A model generated the notes under the pieces. It worked only from the letters and a program-made list of their open reading frames with translations, was not told where the DNA came from and did not search any database. Source: JAEZKC01 sp046546375 (GTDB taxonomy: Bacteria > Fibrobacterota > Chitinivibrionia > Chitinivibrionales > Chitinispirillaceae). From it: 64,000 nucleotides of DNA. Positions 34,553 to 43,799 of this stretch are shown in pieces (the first letter of the stretch is position 1; each line of letters begins with the position of its first letter). The stretch spans positions 1 to 64,000 of the forward strand of contig JBKGXV010000008.1 in NCBI GenBank assembly GCA_046546375.1, given 5' to 3'. Position numbers and translations under genes: made by a program.

Positions 34553-34740
34553 CTTTTTTCCTCCTGTGTTGCTCTGGGAAATACTGCATAACCTGTGTGT
34601 TTGGAGTGGATTGCAACAGTTGTGCCCGCCCAAGGGGAGGGGGGCTTTTGGTTTCCCCGGAGTTCCTACAGCACAAAACTACCTCCGGTGAACCCCAGGC
34701 AGAAAGCATACTCCTTACCTGTAAGCGAGAAAAATTAGTG

Positions 34741-34769
34741 TTTACTTGGTCCCCGATTGATGTTAAAAT
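34741..34769 (+). promoter_or_regulatory. Sigma-70-type promoter for the first glycan block
   Basis: TTTACT (34741-34746) and TAAAAT (34764-34769) are 17 bases apart, with a predicted start near 34776, 35 bases ahead of the glycosyltransferase ATG at 34811. Confidence 0.55.
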
Positions 34770-34810
34770 TCTATATGCCACGATAATTCATTTGATTGGA
34801 AAGTTTTTCC

Positions 34811-35824
34811 ATGGTGAACAGTCAAGCAGAAACAGTGCCCTGCGAACAAAAATCAGCACAGAAGAAAATCTGGCTTCTTTCCGTGATCATTCCTGTCCAT
34901 AATGAGAATGAGAATCTGGATCAGCTTTATAAGCGGCTTTGTGATGCGCTGGAGAATTTCGGCGGTGACTGCGAGGTTCTGTTTGTTGATGACGGGTCCA
35001 GTGACGGATCCGCTCAACGTCTGGATGATTTCGCCTCCCGTGATTATCGGGTCAGGGTGATTCATTTCAGGCGCAATTTCGGACAGACTGCTGCCATGAT
35101 GGCCGGTATAGATTATTCCAGAGGCGAAGTGCTTATCCCCATGGATGCCGATCTGCAGAATGATCCTGCCGATATCCCCCGGCTTTATGCAAAAATCCTG
35201 GAGGGATACGATGTATGCTCCGGATGGCGCAAAAACCGTCAGGACAACCCTGTGTCCCGCAATTTGCCCAGCCGGATCGCCAATGCACTCATTTCGTGGA
35301 TTTCCGGGGTCAAACTGAACGATTACGGGTGTACCCTAAAAGCGTATAGGAGGGAAGTGATCAAAAGTGTGAGAATATATGGGGAGATGCATCGGTTTAT
35401 TCCCATATATGCCTCCTGGATGGGAGCCAAAGTCATTCAGATCCCGGTTTCCCACAGTCGCAGAGAACACGGCAGCTCTCATTACGGACTGCGCCGTACT
35501 TTCAAAGTGATTCTCGATCTCATTGTGGTGAAATTTCTCTCTTCCTATCTCCAGAATCCCATCTACATGTTCGGGGGCTTCGGGCTTCTCAGTTTTCTTT
35601 CCTCTTTTTTCACCGCAGGACTTATGATTTACTACAAATTCTGGGGAGGTAAAAGCTTCATAGAAACACCTCTTCCCATGCTGGTGGTGCTTTTTGTTCT
35701 CATGGGATGTATGTCCATTTTTATGGGGCTGATCGCCGAGCTTCAGATGAGGACCTATTACGAAAGTCAGCATAAACGGGCCTACATGATTGAAAAGACG
35801 CGCAATTTGGGGAAAAAGAACTGA
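34811..35824 (+). CDS. Family 2 glycosyltransferase, DPM1/ArnC-like
   Basis: From the ATG at 34811 (GGAAAG seven bases upstream) the protein has 337 residues. The GT-A domain has SVIIPVHNENENL, VDDGSSDGS and the metal-binding DADLQNDP, followed by the GWRKNRQDNPVSRNLPSR segment typical of polyprenyl-phosphate sugar transferases. Two C-terminal membrane helices (about 245-305) anchor it. It probably transfers a sugar from a nucleotide donor to a polyprenyl phosphate at the cytoplasmic face. Its stop overlaps the next start (TGATG). Confidence 0.9.
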   Translation: MVNSQAETVPCEQKSAQKKIWLLSVIIPVHNENENLDQLYKRLCDALENFGGDCEVLFVDDGSSDGSAQRLDDFASRDYRVRVIHFRRNFGQTAAMMAGIDYSRGEVLIPMDADLQNDPADIPRLYAKILEGYDVCSGWRKNRQDNPVSRNLPSRIANALISWISGVKLNDYGCTLKAYRREVIKSVRIYGEMHRFIPIYASWMGAKVIQIPVSHSRREHGSSHYGLRRTFKVILDLIVVKFLSSYLQNPIYMFGGFGLLSFLSSFFTAGLMIYYKFWGGKSFIETPLPMLVVLFVLMGCMSIFMGLIAELQMRTYYESQHKRAYMIEKTRNLGKKN

Positions 35825-37701
35825 TGTGTGGAATTTGCGGTTTTGTGGGAGCCGGATCTGCAGAAGATCTGACCAGCATCAACAACCGTCTTGTTCACCG
35901 CGGACCGGATGGAGGTGGCGAGTGGGTCGATGAGGAAAAACGTGTTTTCCTGGGTCATCGCAGACTGTCCATAATCGATCTGCAGGACGGGGCACAACCC
36001 ATGGTATCTGCAGACGGTGATCTGGTGGTTGTGTTCAACGGAGAAATCTACAATCATGTGGAACTCAGAAAAAAGCTTCAGAGCAGAGGCCATCTTTTCA
36101 GAACCTCCCATTCTGATACGGAAATACTGATTCACGGATACAGGGAATGGGGAGAAAATTTATCCGAACAGCTTAACGGCATGTGGAGTTTCGCTGTTTA
36201 TGACCGAAAGCGTAATACACTCTTTCTGAGTAGAGACCGGTTTGGACAAAAGCCTCTTTTTTATACGAGTAATAACGACGTTTTTGCATTTGCATCGGAA
36301 CTTGATCCTCTCACAGAGCATTCACTCATTGAAAGGGAAACCGATTGGCTGAGTGTGAAAAAATATTTCGCCTACGGTTATATTCCTGCCCCCGGGTCAA
36401 TTTACAAGGATATCCGTAAGCTTCCGGGCGGGCACTCTCTTTTGGTAAACTGTTCCGACGGCAGAGTAAACGTCAGGAGATACTGGGAGTTCAGGCTGGA
36501 GCCGGTTGACTATGTGACACCCGGGCTCGAAGAGAGGTGGTGCGAGCAGCTCAGAGAGTTGCTTGACCGGGCGGTAGGGCGCAGGTTGATGTCTGATGTT
36601 CCCCTGGGAGTTTTCTTAAGCGGGGGAATAGATTCCACGGCTGTAGCGTATTATGCCAAGCGAAACAGCACCTCTACTCTGGTAAACACGTTTTCGGTGG
36701 AGTTCGAGGAGAAGTCTTTTGATGAGTCAGCGTATTCCAGACAGGCGGCGGCATTTTTAGGCACCGAACATCATGCCCGCAATCTGAATATCGAAGCAGC
36801 TCTTGAGGTGATCCCCGAGCTGGAAAGAATGCTTGATGAGCCGATGGGGGATTCCTCCCTTATCGCCACCTATCTTCTCTGCCGTGAAACCAGGAAACAT
36901 GTCACAGTGGCTCTGGGGGGGGACGGTGCGGACGAGCTGTTTGCGGGATATGATCCCTTCAGGGCTCTGAATATTGCCCGGTGGTATGAAAGAATTGTAC
37001 CGCGGCCTGTTCACAGAGGAATATCTATGCTCATGTCACGGCTGCCTGTCTCTCATATGAATATGAGTCTGGATTTCAAGATAAAACGTGCCCTGCGTGG
37101 TCTAAACCATGACCGCAGGTTCTGGAATCCCGTATGGATGGGGCCGCTTTCACCTTCGGAAATCGGAGAGCTTTTCGATGAAGAAATCGACCTGGAGCAG
37201 CTTTATTCCGAGGCGATAGAGAGCTGGAACCGGTGCACTCAGAAAGATATAGTGGATAAAACGCTTCAGTTCTATACCGATCTGTATCTTCAGGATGACA
37301 TTCTGGTAAAAGTGGACAGGGCGGGAATGTTAAACTCTCTTGAAGTACGGTCGCCGTTTCTGGATGTGGAGTTGGCAGAGTTCGTCCGCAGGATACCATC
37401 AGGGTACAAGTTCAGAAACGGCCAGTCCAAGTATATTCTGAAAAAAGCATTGGAATCTGTATTGCCGCGGGACATTATCAAGCGGAAAAAGAAGGGGTTT
37501 GGCGTACCACTGGGGAGGTGGTTTAAGGAGAGAACCCTGGGTATACGAAATGATAATCCAGGTACAACAGATGAGAATTTCAAGCAGAAGCGCTATGTAT
37601 CCCACTTGAGGGGGAAAAGTGATGAGCGGGCTTTTTTATGGAACTATCGTTTGTTGCAGCAGCTCTTTCAGAGAAAAGTCCAGGGTTGTTTTGAATCATG
37701 A
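35824..37701 (+). CDS. asnB: Asparagine synthase-like glutamine amidotransferase
   Basis: The 625-residue protein begins MCGICGFVG, exposing the nucleophilic Cys2 of the Ntn glutaminase domain (residues of about 1-200, with RLSIIDLQDGAQPM and FNGEIYNH). The synthetase domain follows with the ATP pyrophosphatase motif FLSGGIDST and GGDGADELFAGYDPF. Family members make asparagine or, in surface-glycan clusters, amidate uronic acids or other carboxylates. Given its place between glycosyltransferase genes the second role is plausible. Length fits AsnB (about 600-640). Confidence 0.9.
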   Translation: MCGICGFVGAGSAEDLTSINNRLVHRGPDGGGEWVDEEKRVFLGHRRLSIIDLQDGAQPMVSADGDLVVVFNGEIYNHVELRKKLQSRGHLFRTSHSDTEILIHGYREWGENLSEQLNGMWSFAVYDRKRNTLFLSRDRFGQKPLFYTSNNDVFAFASELDPLTEHSLIERETDWLSVKKYFAYGYIPAPGSIYKDIRKLPGGHSLLVNCSDGRVNVRRYWEFRLEPVDYVTPGLEERWCEQLRELLDRAVGRRLMSDVPLGVFLSGGIDSTAVAYYAKRNSTSTLVNTFSVEFEEKSFDESAYSRQAAAFLGTEHHARNLNIEAALEVIPELERMLDEPMGDSSLIATYLLCRETRKHVTVALGGDGADELFAGYDPFRALNIARWYERIVPRPVHRGISMLMSRLPVSHMNMSLDFKIKRALRGLNHDRRFWNPVWMGPLSPSEIGELFDEEIDLEQLYSEAIESWNRCTQKDIVDKTLQFYTDLYLQDDILVKVDRAGMLNSLEVRSPFLDVELAEFVRRIPSGYKFRNGQSKYILKKALESVLPRDIIKRKKKGFGVPLGRWFKERTLGIRNDNPGTTDENFKQKRYVSHLRGKSDERAFLWNYRLLQQLFQRKVQGCFES

Positions 37702-38468
37702 TCGAATATGTTTTCATGCGTTTAGTAAGAAGAATGATTCCCGAACGGGTTTTGAAAAGAATTCAGTTTTTGATTCCCTATTATAGCTCCAGTTTAGGAG
37801 AAATAAATTCTTCTGCTATTGTGGAAGAGTACATGCAGTATTGTTCTTCTGTTAAAGGAAAATGTGTTCTGGAGTTGGGCTGTGGTGCTACAAACGGCAC
37901 AGGATATGGTTTTGTGCTGAAAGGGGTTCGGAAGTGGTGGGGTTATGAACCATTTCAGAAGTTTTATCGTCGGCTGGATAATACTCAAAGAGAGCTGCTT
38001 GAATCAAAGTATCATAAAAGTGTTGAGCAGAATGCCGTTGAGCGTATACAAACAATGGAAAAGATTCCTAAAAACAGTGTGGATCTGATTGTCTCCAATT
38101 CAGTTTTGGAGCATGTTGCCAATTGCGAGGAATTGTTTTCCAGGTGCAGCAATGTACTCAAGCCCGGCGGAAAAATGGTTCATAAGATCGATTACCGGGA
38201 TCACTTTTTCAAATATCCCTTTCATTTTTTAACCTTCAGTAAAGCCCTCTGGGACCGGTATCTGAATCCAGGAGATCTGCACAGGTATCGCATTTCAGAT
38301 CACCTTGAATCCATGGAAAACGCGAAATTCAAGGCAAGGTGTTTGACACGGAAATGCGACCGCGAAAAATATGAACTGGTCAGAACTAAAATACATGAGG
38401 ATTTCAAAAAGTATTCTGAAGATGACTTGATGACAACCATGGCGATAATTGAAGCTCGACTGCAATGA
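37698..38468 (+). CDS. Class I SAM-dependent methyltransferase
   Basis: The 256-residue protein has the SAM-binding motif I VLELGCGATNGTGYG and the post-motif SNSVLEHVANCEELFSRCSNVLKPGG, a pattern of small-molecule and glycan methyltransferases. A C-terminal helical part follows. The substrate is unknown; the position between asparagine synthase-like and glycosyltransferase genes with four-base overlaps on both sides suggests glycan or lipid-carrier modification. The DNA here looks more AT-rich than the surrounding housekeeping genes. Confidence 0.85.
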   Translation: MIEYVFMRLVRRMIPERVLKRIQFLIPYYSSSLGEINSSAIVEEYMQYCSSVKGKCVLELGCGATNGTGYGFVLKGVRKWWGYEPFQKFYRRLDNTQRELLESKYHKSVEQNAVERIQTMEKIPKNSVDLIVSNSVLEHVANCEELFSRCSNVLKPGGKMVHKIDYRDHFFKYPFHFLTFSKALWDRYLNPGDLHRYRISDHLESMENAKFKARCLTRKCDREKYELVRTKIHEDFKKYSEDDLMTTMAIIEARLQ

Positions 38469-39598
38469 AGATTCTAATACTGAACTATGAATACCCTCCG
38501 GTCGGCGGAGGCGGAGGAAGGGTTTCCGAGCAGATTGCAAACCGGCTTTCTGCTTCGGGGCATGATGTTCGTGTTATAACGTCACACTGCAAAGGCCTTT
38601 CTCATTCCGAAATCCGTGACAAGGTCTTCATCAAACGGGTTGTTGCTTTCCGCAGAAGACCCGATGCGTGCGGAATTTTCAGTATGGCCGGTTTTTTGGT
38701 TATGGGGTTTGTACCGGCATTGACCGTATGTTGGAAATGGAAACCGGACATAATTCATGCTCATTTCGCTGTTCCCACGGGAGCTTTAGCCTGCGCAGTC
38801 TCTTTTTTTACAGGTATTCCTTATCTTTTAACCGCTCATCTGGGTGATGTTCCCGGTTGTATTCCCGAGCAGACAGACAGACTGTTCAGGTATATTCTGC
38901 CTTTTACTTTTCCCGTGTGGAAAAGAGCAAAGGCAGTAACAGCTGTGAGCGATTATGTGAAAAGTATGGCTTTGAAAACTTACAACTTGCCCATAAGAGT
39001 TATACCCAATGGAATCGATCTTAAGAAAAGTGCGGTTGAGAGAGGGAAATCTGCAGATGGTCAGGTTAAAATCGTGTTCTGCGGAAGATTCAGTCCTCAG
39101 AAAAACATACATCTGTTATGTGAGATACTCAGAGGTGTACAGAATTATGACTGGAGCATGCATTTTATTGGTGACGGTCCGCTGTTGGACGAAGCCAAAG
39201 AGATTATCTGTAAGTTAGGTTTGACAAAGAAAACTGAGTTTCACGGTTGGGTGCATCCTGCCAGAGCAGAGCAGATAATGGCTTGTTGTGATATTCTGCT
39301 CATTCCATCTGTTACGGAGGGGATGCCTGTGGTGGTGTTGAACGCTTTGGCTCTGGGTCTTGCAGTGATCGGCAGCGATATTCCGCCTCTCAGAGAATTA
39401 GTGTTACAGGGTGAAAACGGCTTTCTTTGCAGCCTTTCCAGTAAGGAGTGTTTTAGGGATAAACTCATTATGCTGCTTTCTGACCGAAAATGTCTCGAGA
39501 AGTTGAAAACCAATAGCAGAGCTTCTGTTCGGAAGTTTGACTGGGATAAGATTACAATCAAATATGAAACTTTGATGAAGGATATAGCGAAAGGATGA
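38465..39598 (+). CDS. Family 4 glycosyltransferase
   Basis: The 377-residue GT-B enzyme has the N-terminal NYEYPPVGGGGGRVSEQIA nucleotide-fold loop, PDIIHAHFAVPTGAL, and the C-terminal donor-binding VFCGRFSPQKNIHLL and PSVTEGMPVVVLNALALGLAVI (E-x7-E type). It should add a sugar to the growing glycan at the cytoplasmic face. It overlaps the methyltransferase and pyruvyltransferase genes by four bases each. Confidence 0.92.
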   Translation: MKILILNYEYPPVGGGGGRVSEQIANRLSASGHDVRVITSHCKGLSHSEIRDKVFIKRVVAFRRRPDACGIFSMAGFLVMGFVPALTVCWKWKPDIIHAHFAVPTGALACAVSFFTGIPYLLTAHLGDVPGCIPEQTDRLFRYILPFTFPVWKRAKAVTAVSDYVKSMALKTYNLPIRVIPNGIDLKKSAVERGKSADGQVKIVFCGRFSPQKNIHLLCEILRGVQNYDWSMHFIGDGPLLDEAKEIICKLGLTKKTEFHGWVHPARAEQIMACCDILLIPSVTEGMPVVVLNALALGLAVIGSDIPPLRELVLQGENGFLCSLSSKECFRDKLIMLLSDRKCLEKLKTNSRASVRKFDWDKITIKYETLMKDIAKG

Positions 39599-40758
39599 AG
39601 ATTTTCTGTCCCAGAGTCATAAGGGGAAACCGGGGCGATCTTGCAAGTCGGCTTGGAATATTGCTGCTTCTGGAAAAATCCGGATACTCTGATGTGATGG
39701 TTGCCTGTTTGGATAAAGAAGACATATATCCCTGCAGATTCAAAACTGTACCTTATGGAATTCTTCATAATCTGGTACCTTCACCTGCCGGAATGAAAGC
39801 ACTTTTGTTCTGTGATGTAATAATATGGACAGGAGGACTTGATCTCCAGGATGACTCTAGTCTTGTAAAGCTTATCCATACTCTTCTTGTATTTGCATCT
39901 TATAAATTGTTGGGTAAAAAGGTGTACGTAATGAACCAGGGCGCGGGACCGATCGAAAGTAGGTCAGGAAGGATTCTTACCCGTATCATTCTACATCTCA
40001 CAGATCGTTTCATAGTAAGAGACAGCAGAAGTCTGAAACTTCTCCGATCAATTTCTGCGGGAGCAAAACTGTTGCAGGGAAGGGATGGAATTTTCACATC
40101 CGCATTTGAAAAGTTAATAAATGGAAAGCCAAAGTCTATACAGGCTTGCTCTGGTTTTCTGATCGGGTTCAATATACGAATGTGGCACCATTTTTCTTCC
40201 GGTATTCTTCCTTTTCAGTACAATCGCAGAGCCTATGAAAAAAGAGGGGCTGAAAGGATGAGTAAGCTGGTTGAAGCTTCGGTGGTTTTTTGTAACTCGA
40301 TAACGCAGAATCACAATGTCCGCATTTTACTCTTCTCCATGTATCAAGCGGGGGAGGATCCCTGGGAGAATGAAGAGAGATATTTGCGTGAAATCAAGAG
40401 TAAAACAGGTGAAGAAATAGAACTGGTGGATCTGACCGTCGGGATGGAAGATTTCTGCCAGAAGATCCGAGAGTGTAAATGTATGATTGGAATGCGTCTG
40501 CACTCGGCATTGCTGGCGCTTAGATTCGGAGTTCCCGCTATAACAATAGGCTATACGCTGAAAAACAGAGATATTTTCAGGGATCTGGGTCTTGAAAATT
40601 GGGTTGTGGATTTGGAACGATTCGAAAACCACCCATTGGAAATGGTATCAAAGGTTGAAATGGTAATGAAATCAGAACAAAAGCTTTCCAGTGTGCGGGA
40701 TGCCATATCAATCAATGACAGATGTCTGAAGAAATTCTCTGATCATTATCTGGTATGA
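39595..40758 (+). CDS. Polysaccharide pyruvyl transferase family protein
   Basis: The 387-residue protein follows the CsaB/WcaK pyruvyltransferase family: an N-terminal MKIFCPRVIRGNRGDLASRLG, WTGGLDLQDDSS, QGAGPIESRSGR, DRFIVRDSRSLKLL and near the C-terminus CMIGMRLHSALLALRFGVPAITIGY. Members attach pyruvate ketals to sugars of surface polysaccharides using phosphoenolpyruvate. It fits the cluster and starts within the stop of the preceding gene. Confidence 0.85.
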   Translation: MKIFCPRVIRGNRGDLASRLGILLLLEKSGYSDVMVACLDKEDIYPCRFKTVPYGILHNLVPSPAGMKALLFCDVIIWTGGLDLQDDSSLVKLIHTLLVFASYKLLGKKVYVMNQGAGPIESRSGRILTRIILHLTDRFIVRDSRSLKLLRSISAGAKLLQGRDGIFTSAFEKLINGKPKSIQACSGFLIGFNIRMWHHFSSGILPFQYNRRAYEKRGAERMSKLVEASVVFCNSITQNHNVRILLFSMYQAGEDPWENEERYLREIKSKTGEEIELVDLTVGMEDFCQKIRECKCMIGMRLHSALLALRFGVPAITIGYTLKNRDIFRDLGLENWVVDLERFENHPLEMVSKVEMVMKSEQKLSSVRDAISINDRCLKKFSDHYLV

Positions 40759-40773
40759 GAGAGAGCATCAAAG

Positions 40774-41790
40774 GTGAACAAAAATCCTAAGCAAAAGATT
40801 CACATTGTAGTTGCATATGGGATATCAGCTGTATTGATGCTGTTGTTGCTGAGGTCAATCAGTTTTGACCAGGTCATGGATGCTCTGACAAAAATATCCG
40901 TTTTGGATTATTCGTTTGTGCTCGCATTGCAGATCTCGATACTGATAATTTCGGTTTTTAAATGGCGGCTTTTTTTACCCCGGGTTTCTTTTGTGTCTCT
41001 TCTGCGTTGGTTCATAATGGCTCAGTTTTTCCACATGGCGACACCCGGGCAGCTTGGGGGGGAGTTCGTTAAAATCATAGGATTGAGAAAAGACGGACAG
41101 CGTTCTAGTTACATAGCAGCTTGTGCGTTTATTGACAAGATGACCACACTGGCGGCATTGATGCTTTTCACCTCTCTGGGGGCATTGATTTCTCCTAACA
41201 GTGGCTCAATTCCATTGGTTTTGCGGATATGTGCAGCTGGTATGTTTTTCGGCATTTTCACAGGCTATCTACTGTTGGTAAAACTGAAATGGCCGGGAAT
41301 CAAAAAGGCTGTTTGTGCTGACAGGAAATTTCTGGGTAAAGTCGTTAAGTTTTGTTCTGACTTGTCATCGGATATCAGAAACAGCGGACGGAAATTTGTA
41401 CTTGTGGGGGTTTCCATGGGGCTTTCTGTGCTGTCCTGTTTCTTGTTGGCCGGAAAAGTAGCTGTTATAGGAAATTCTGGTATGCTTTCGGTCTTGTTTG
41501 TTGATTGGTGCTGGATAGTGGGTATGCTCACTGTCATCATGCTTTTCCCCTTTTCCGTCGGGGGCTTGGGTGTAAGAGAAGGAGGTTATGTGGTTGCGCT
41601 TTCATTCTTGAGTGTCTCTGCTGAAAAAGCTCTCGCTTTATCAATGGTTCTTTTTACAGTCCAGCTGATTTGCGCTTCAGTTGGATTCTTGTTTTTCATG
41701 TATGAAACTCATCAGAATAAGAAGAGAAATAAAAACGCGGCTTCATATTCTGGTGTCACCGAGAGAGCAGAAAAATGTCTGAGACGATGA
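40774..41790 (+). CDS. Flippase-like membrane protein (UPF0104 / LPG synthase TM family)
   Basis: The 338-residue protein has about eight membrane helices and belongs to the lysylphosphatidylglycerol synthase membrane-region/UPF0104 family, with the family motifs TPGQLGGEFVKII, YIAACAFIDKM and FPFSVGGLGVREGGYVVALS. It lacks the catalytic synthase domain of MprF. Such proteins in glycan clusters are thought to move lipid-linked intermediates. It starts at a GTG with a weak site and overlaps the next gene by 16 bases. Confidence 0.85.
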   Translation: MNKNPKQKIHIVVAYGISAVLMLLLLRSISFDQVMDALTKISVLDYSFVLALQISILIISVFKWRLFLPRVSFVSLLRWFIMAQFFHMATPGQLGGEFVKIIGLRKDGQRSSYIAACAFIDKMTTLAALMLFTSLGALISPNSGSIPLVLRICAAGMFFGIFTGYLLLVKLKWPGIKKAVCADRKFLGKVVKFCSDLSSDIRNSGRKFVLVGVSMGLSVLSCFLLAGKVAVIGNSGMLSVLFVDWCWIVGMLTVIMLFPFSVGGLGVREGGYVVALSFLSVSAEKALALSMVLFTVQLICASVGFLFFMYETHQNKKRNKNAASYSGVTERAEKCLRR

Positions 41791-43793
41791 TCGTTGAATC
41801 TGCAACTCTGGGAGCATCTCTTTTTTTGGTGGTTGCTTATGTGGTCAGGTCTGGATATTGTCCGCTTCAAAAAATCATTTTTGTCAGTTTGGTTGTGCCG
41901 TTTCTTTTATTCGCATTGTATCACCATACTTCTACCGTTACTTGTGATGAAACCTATATCGCTTTTGAACCGGTAGATATTCTCAACAGTGATATGCACC
42001 AGTGGAGCCTGGGGGCTTTACGTACTACAGACCTTGCGGTTGGTCTTCCCATGGCTGTTGTGTCCACTTTGACTGGTTTCACAAAAGATTTACTGGTTGT
42101 GTTTGCCAAACAGCTGCAGTGGATGTATGGTGTGGTGATTCTTTTGGTATGTGCGCATCTGCTGCTGCAGCAGACCGGTTTACGGAAATCGCATCTTACA
42201 GAAGTGCTGTTTGTATTCTGTTCTGCGGTGATTTTCCCCGTAGTAGTGCTGGGGTTGAAGGTTTTCAACTATGATTCTCTTTCCATGCTGCTGGGGGTGG
42301 TTGCTGTTCTGATTTTTCTGAAAGGTCTTGCCGGCGACAGAAAATCTCTTTTTATCGGCATTGTAACCTTTGCTTTGGCAAGTCAGGAAAAGCTTATTGC
42401 TTCACCTCTTCTCTTGATGGCTGTCGTCGTTGCGGGGATACGGGCCGCAAGTGAAAAAAAAGATTGCAAAACATCTGTCGTTACCGGATTCAAATACTCG
42501 GCGCTTGCATCCATTGTTGCTTCCGGTGTTTTTGCGGTTTCATTTGCCATTATCATGCTGGTCCGTTGGGGACGGATGCCTTCATATGATCCCGTTGGTA
42601 TTATGATGCCACTTTGGAGAGCATTGTGGCCTTTCCTGCGGGGGGTGAATTTCTTAAACCCAGGGGATTCCGGTGCCCCGACAGAATTGCTTGGTTTGTT
42701 CCCGATGGTTATTGCAGGGGCAATACTGTTTGGATCATTGGGTGCTGGAGGAACACTTCTTTTCAGATTTTTCAACCGAAGTGGGATTCTGAAACTATTC
42801 ATTAGGAAAAATATTTCAAAAATATCCGGAATAACCGTTTTCAGCTGTGCCGTGATTGGAATTTTAAGCTCCTTATGTATCAAAGGTTTTCTTTATCCCT
42901 ACTTTCCTGTTCAGGCCGGGGGGGTTATTCCTACTCATATGTTCAACGCCTCTGCAGTTCACTTCAATGCGCAATCGGGTTCAGGTCATATGTTTTCCTA
43001 TATTGGGTGGGCTTATGCACATTTCTTCGTTGCGGTCCCGACAGTATGGCTGCTTGCTGCCGTTTTCACCGCTTTCAGAAGAATTTTCGGACTGAAAAGG
43101 AATGATGATGATCCCTGCTTTTTATACAGGCAGAGTCTGCTTGTCATGATTTTTCTGATTCCGGCTCTTTACGGACTGTTTCAAGTGCCGGTTTCGGCCA
43201 GGTATTTGAATTTGTACCTTCTGCTCTTTTTGCTGATTACGGTCACAGATATTCTGAAACAGACCCTTGAGATGCGAAATTTTCACAGAAAGCTGCTTCT
43301 GGGCCTGATTCTTTGTGCAGCATTCATTGAAATATTTCCATTCAAGCCTCTTGGTGCCGCTTTCCGGCCGCTTTGGCTTTCCTATTCTCAACACTATATG
43401 CAACAACCCTCCAAAGGCATTCTTAATCCCTGGTGGATGGGCTGGGGTGAGGAAGTGGCCATTGCGGGAAGAAAAATTCAGAGTCGGTACAGAAAGGAAA
43501 ACGGAAATTTCAGCAGAGTGCGTCTGTATACGAATTATCTGGGGAACTGGCTAAGAAGAAAACCAAATATCCCTATAATTCAAATGGATACCGCATCCTC
43601 ATTCACCTACGGAGAACATGATTATTATCTGTTAAACCGGATGGGTGTCGCCCAGTCGGAATATCCTTTCCCTGAATCTGCAATGCCATATATGAAAGTT
43701 GAATTCAGAGGTTTTGTCCAGGCCTGGGTTTTCCGGGGCAGTGATATACCCGGCTTTTTCGATCGAAAGAAAAGTCAAAGAGAAGACCGTTGA
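41775..43793 (+). CDS. GT-C-like polytopic membrane protein (paralogue of 43800-45821)
   Basis: The 672-residue protein has about a dozen membrane helices and no recognised family. Its first outer loop contains VTCDETYIAFE (Asp58-Glu59), which would fit the acidic catalytic motif of GT-C glycosyltransferases, followed by HQWSLGALRTTD. Other blocks shared with its neighbour are LKVFNYDSLSMLLG, ASQEKLIASPLL, FNASAVHFNAQ, QVPVSARYLNLY, FPFKPLGAAFRPLW, MGWGEE and EFRGFVQAWVFRG. A soluble C-terminal domain of about 110 residues follows the last helix. A role as glycosyltransferase using a lipid-linked donor is inferred. Confidence 0.75.
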   Translation: MSETMIVESATLGASLFLVVAYVVRSGYCPLQKIIFVSLVVPFLLFALYHHTSTVTCDETYIAFEPVDILNSDMHQWSLGALRTTDLAVGLPMAVVSTLTGFTKDLLVVFAKQLQWMYGVVILLVCAHLLLQQTGLRKSHLTEVLFVFCSAVIFPVVVLGLKVFNYDSLSMLLGVVAVLIFLKGLAGDRKSLFIGIVTFALASQEKLIASPLLLMAVVVAGIRAASEKKDCKTSVVTGFKYSALASIVASGVFAVSFAIIMLVRWGRMPSYDPVGIMMPLWRALWPFLRGVNFLNPGDSGAPTELLGLFPMVIAGAILFGSLGAGGTLLFRFFNRSGILKLFIRKNISKISGITVFSCAVIGILSSLCIKGFLYPYFPVQAGGVIPTHMFNASAVHFNAQSGSGHMFSYIGWAYAHFFVAVPTVWLLAAVFTAFRRIFGLKRNDDDPCFLYRQSLLVMIFLIPALYGLFQVPVSARYLNLYLLLFLLITVTDILKQTLEMRNFHRKLLLGLILCAAFIEIFPFKPLGAAFRPLWLSYSQHYMQQPSKGILNPWWMGWGEEVAIAGRKIQSRYRKENGNFSRVRLYTNYLGNWLRRKPNIPIIQMDTASSFTYGEHDYYLLNRMGVAQSEYPFPESAMPYMKVEFRGFVQAWVFRGSDIPGFFDRKKSQREDR

Positions 43794-43799
43794 GGGTCT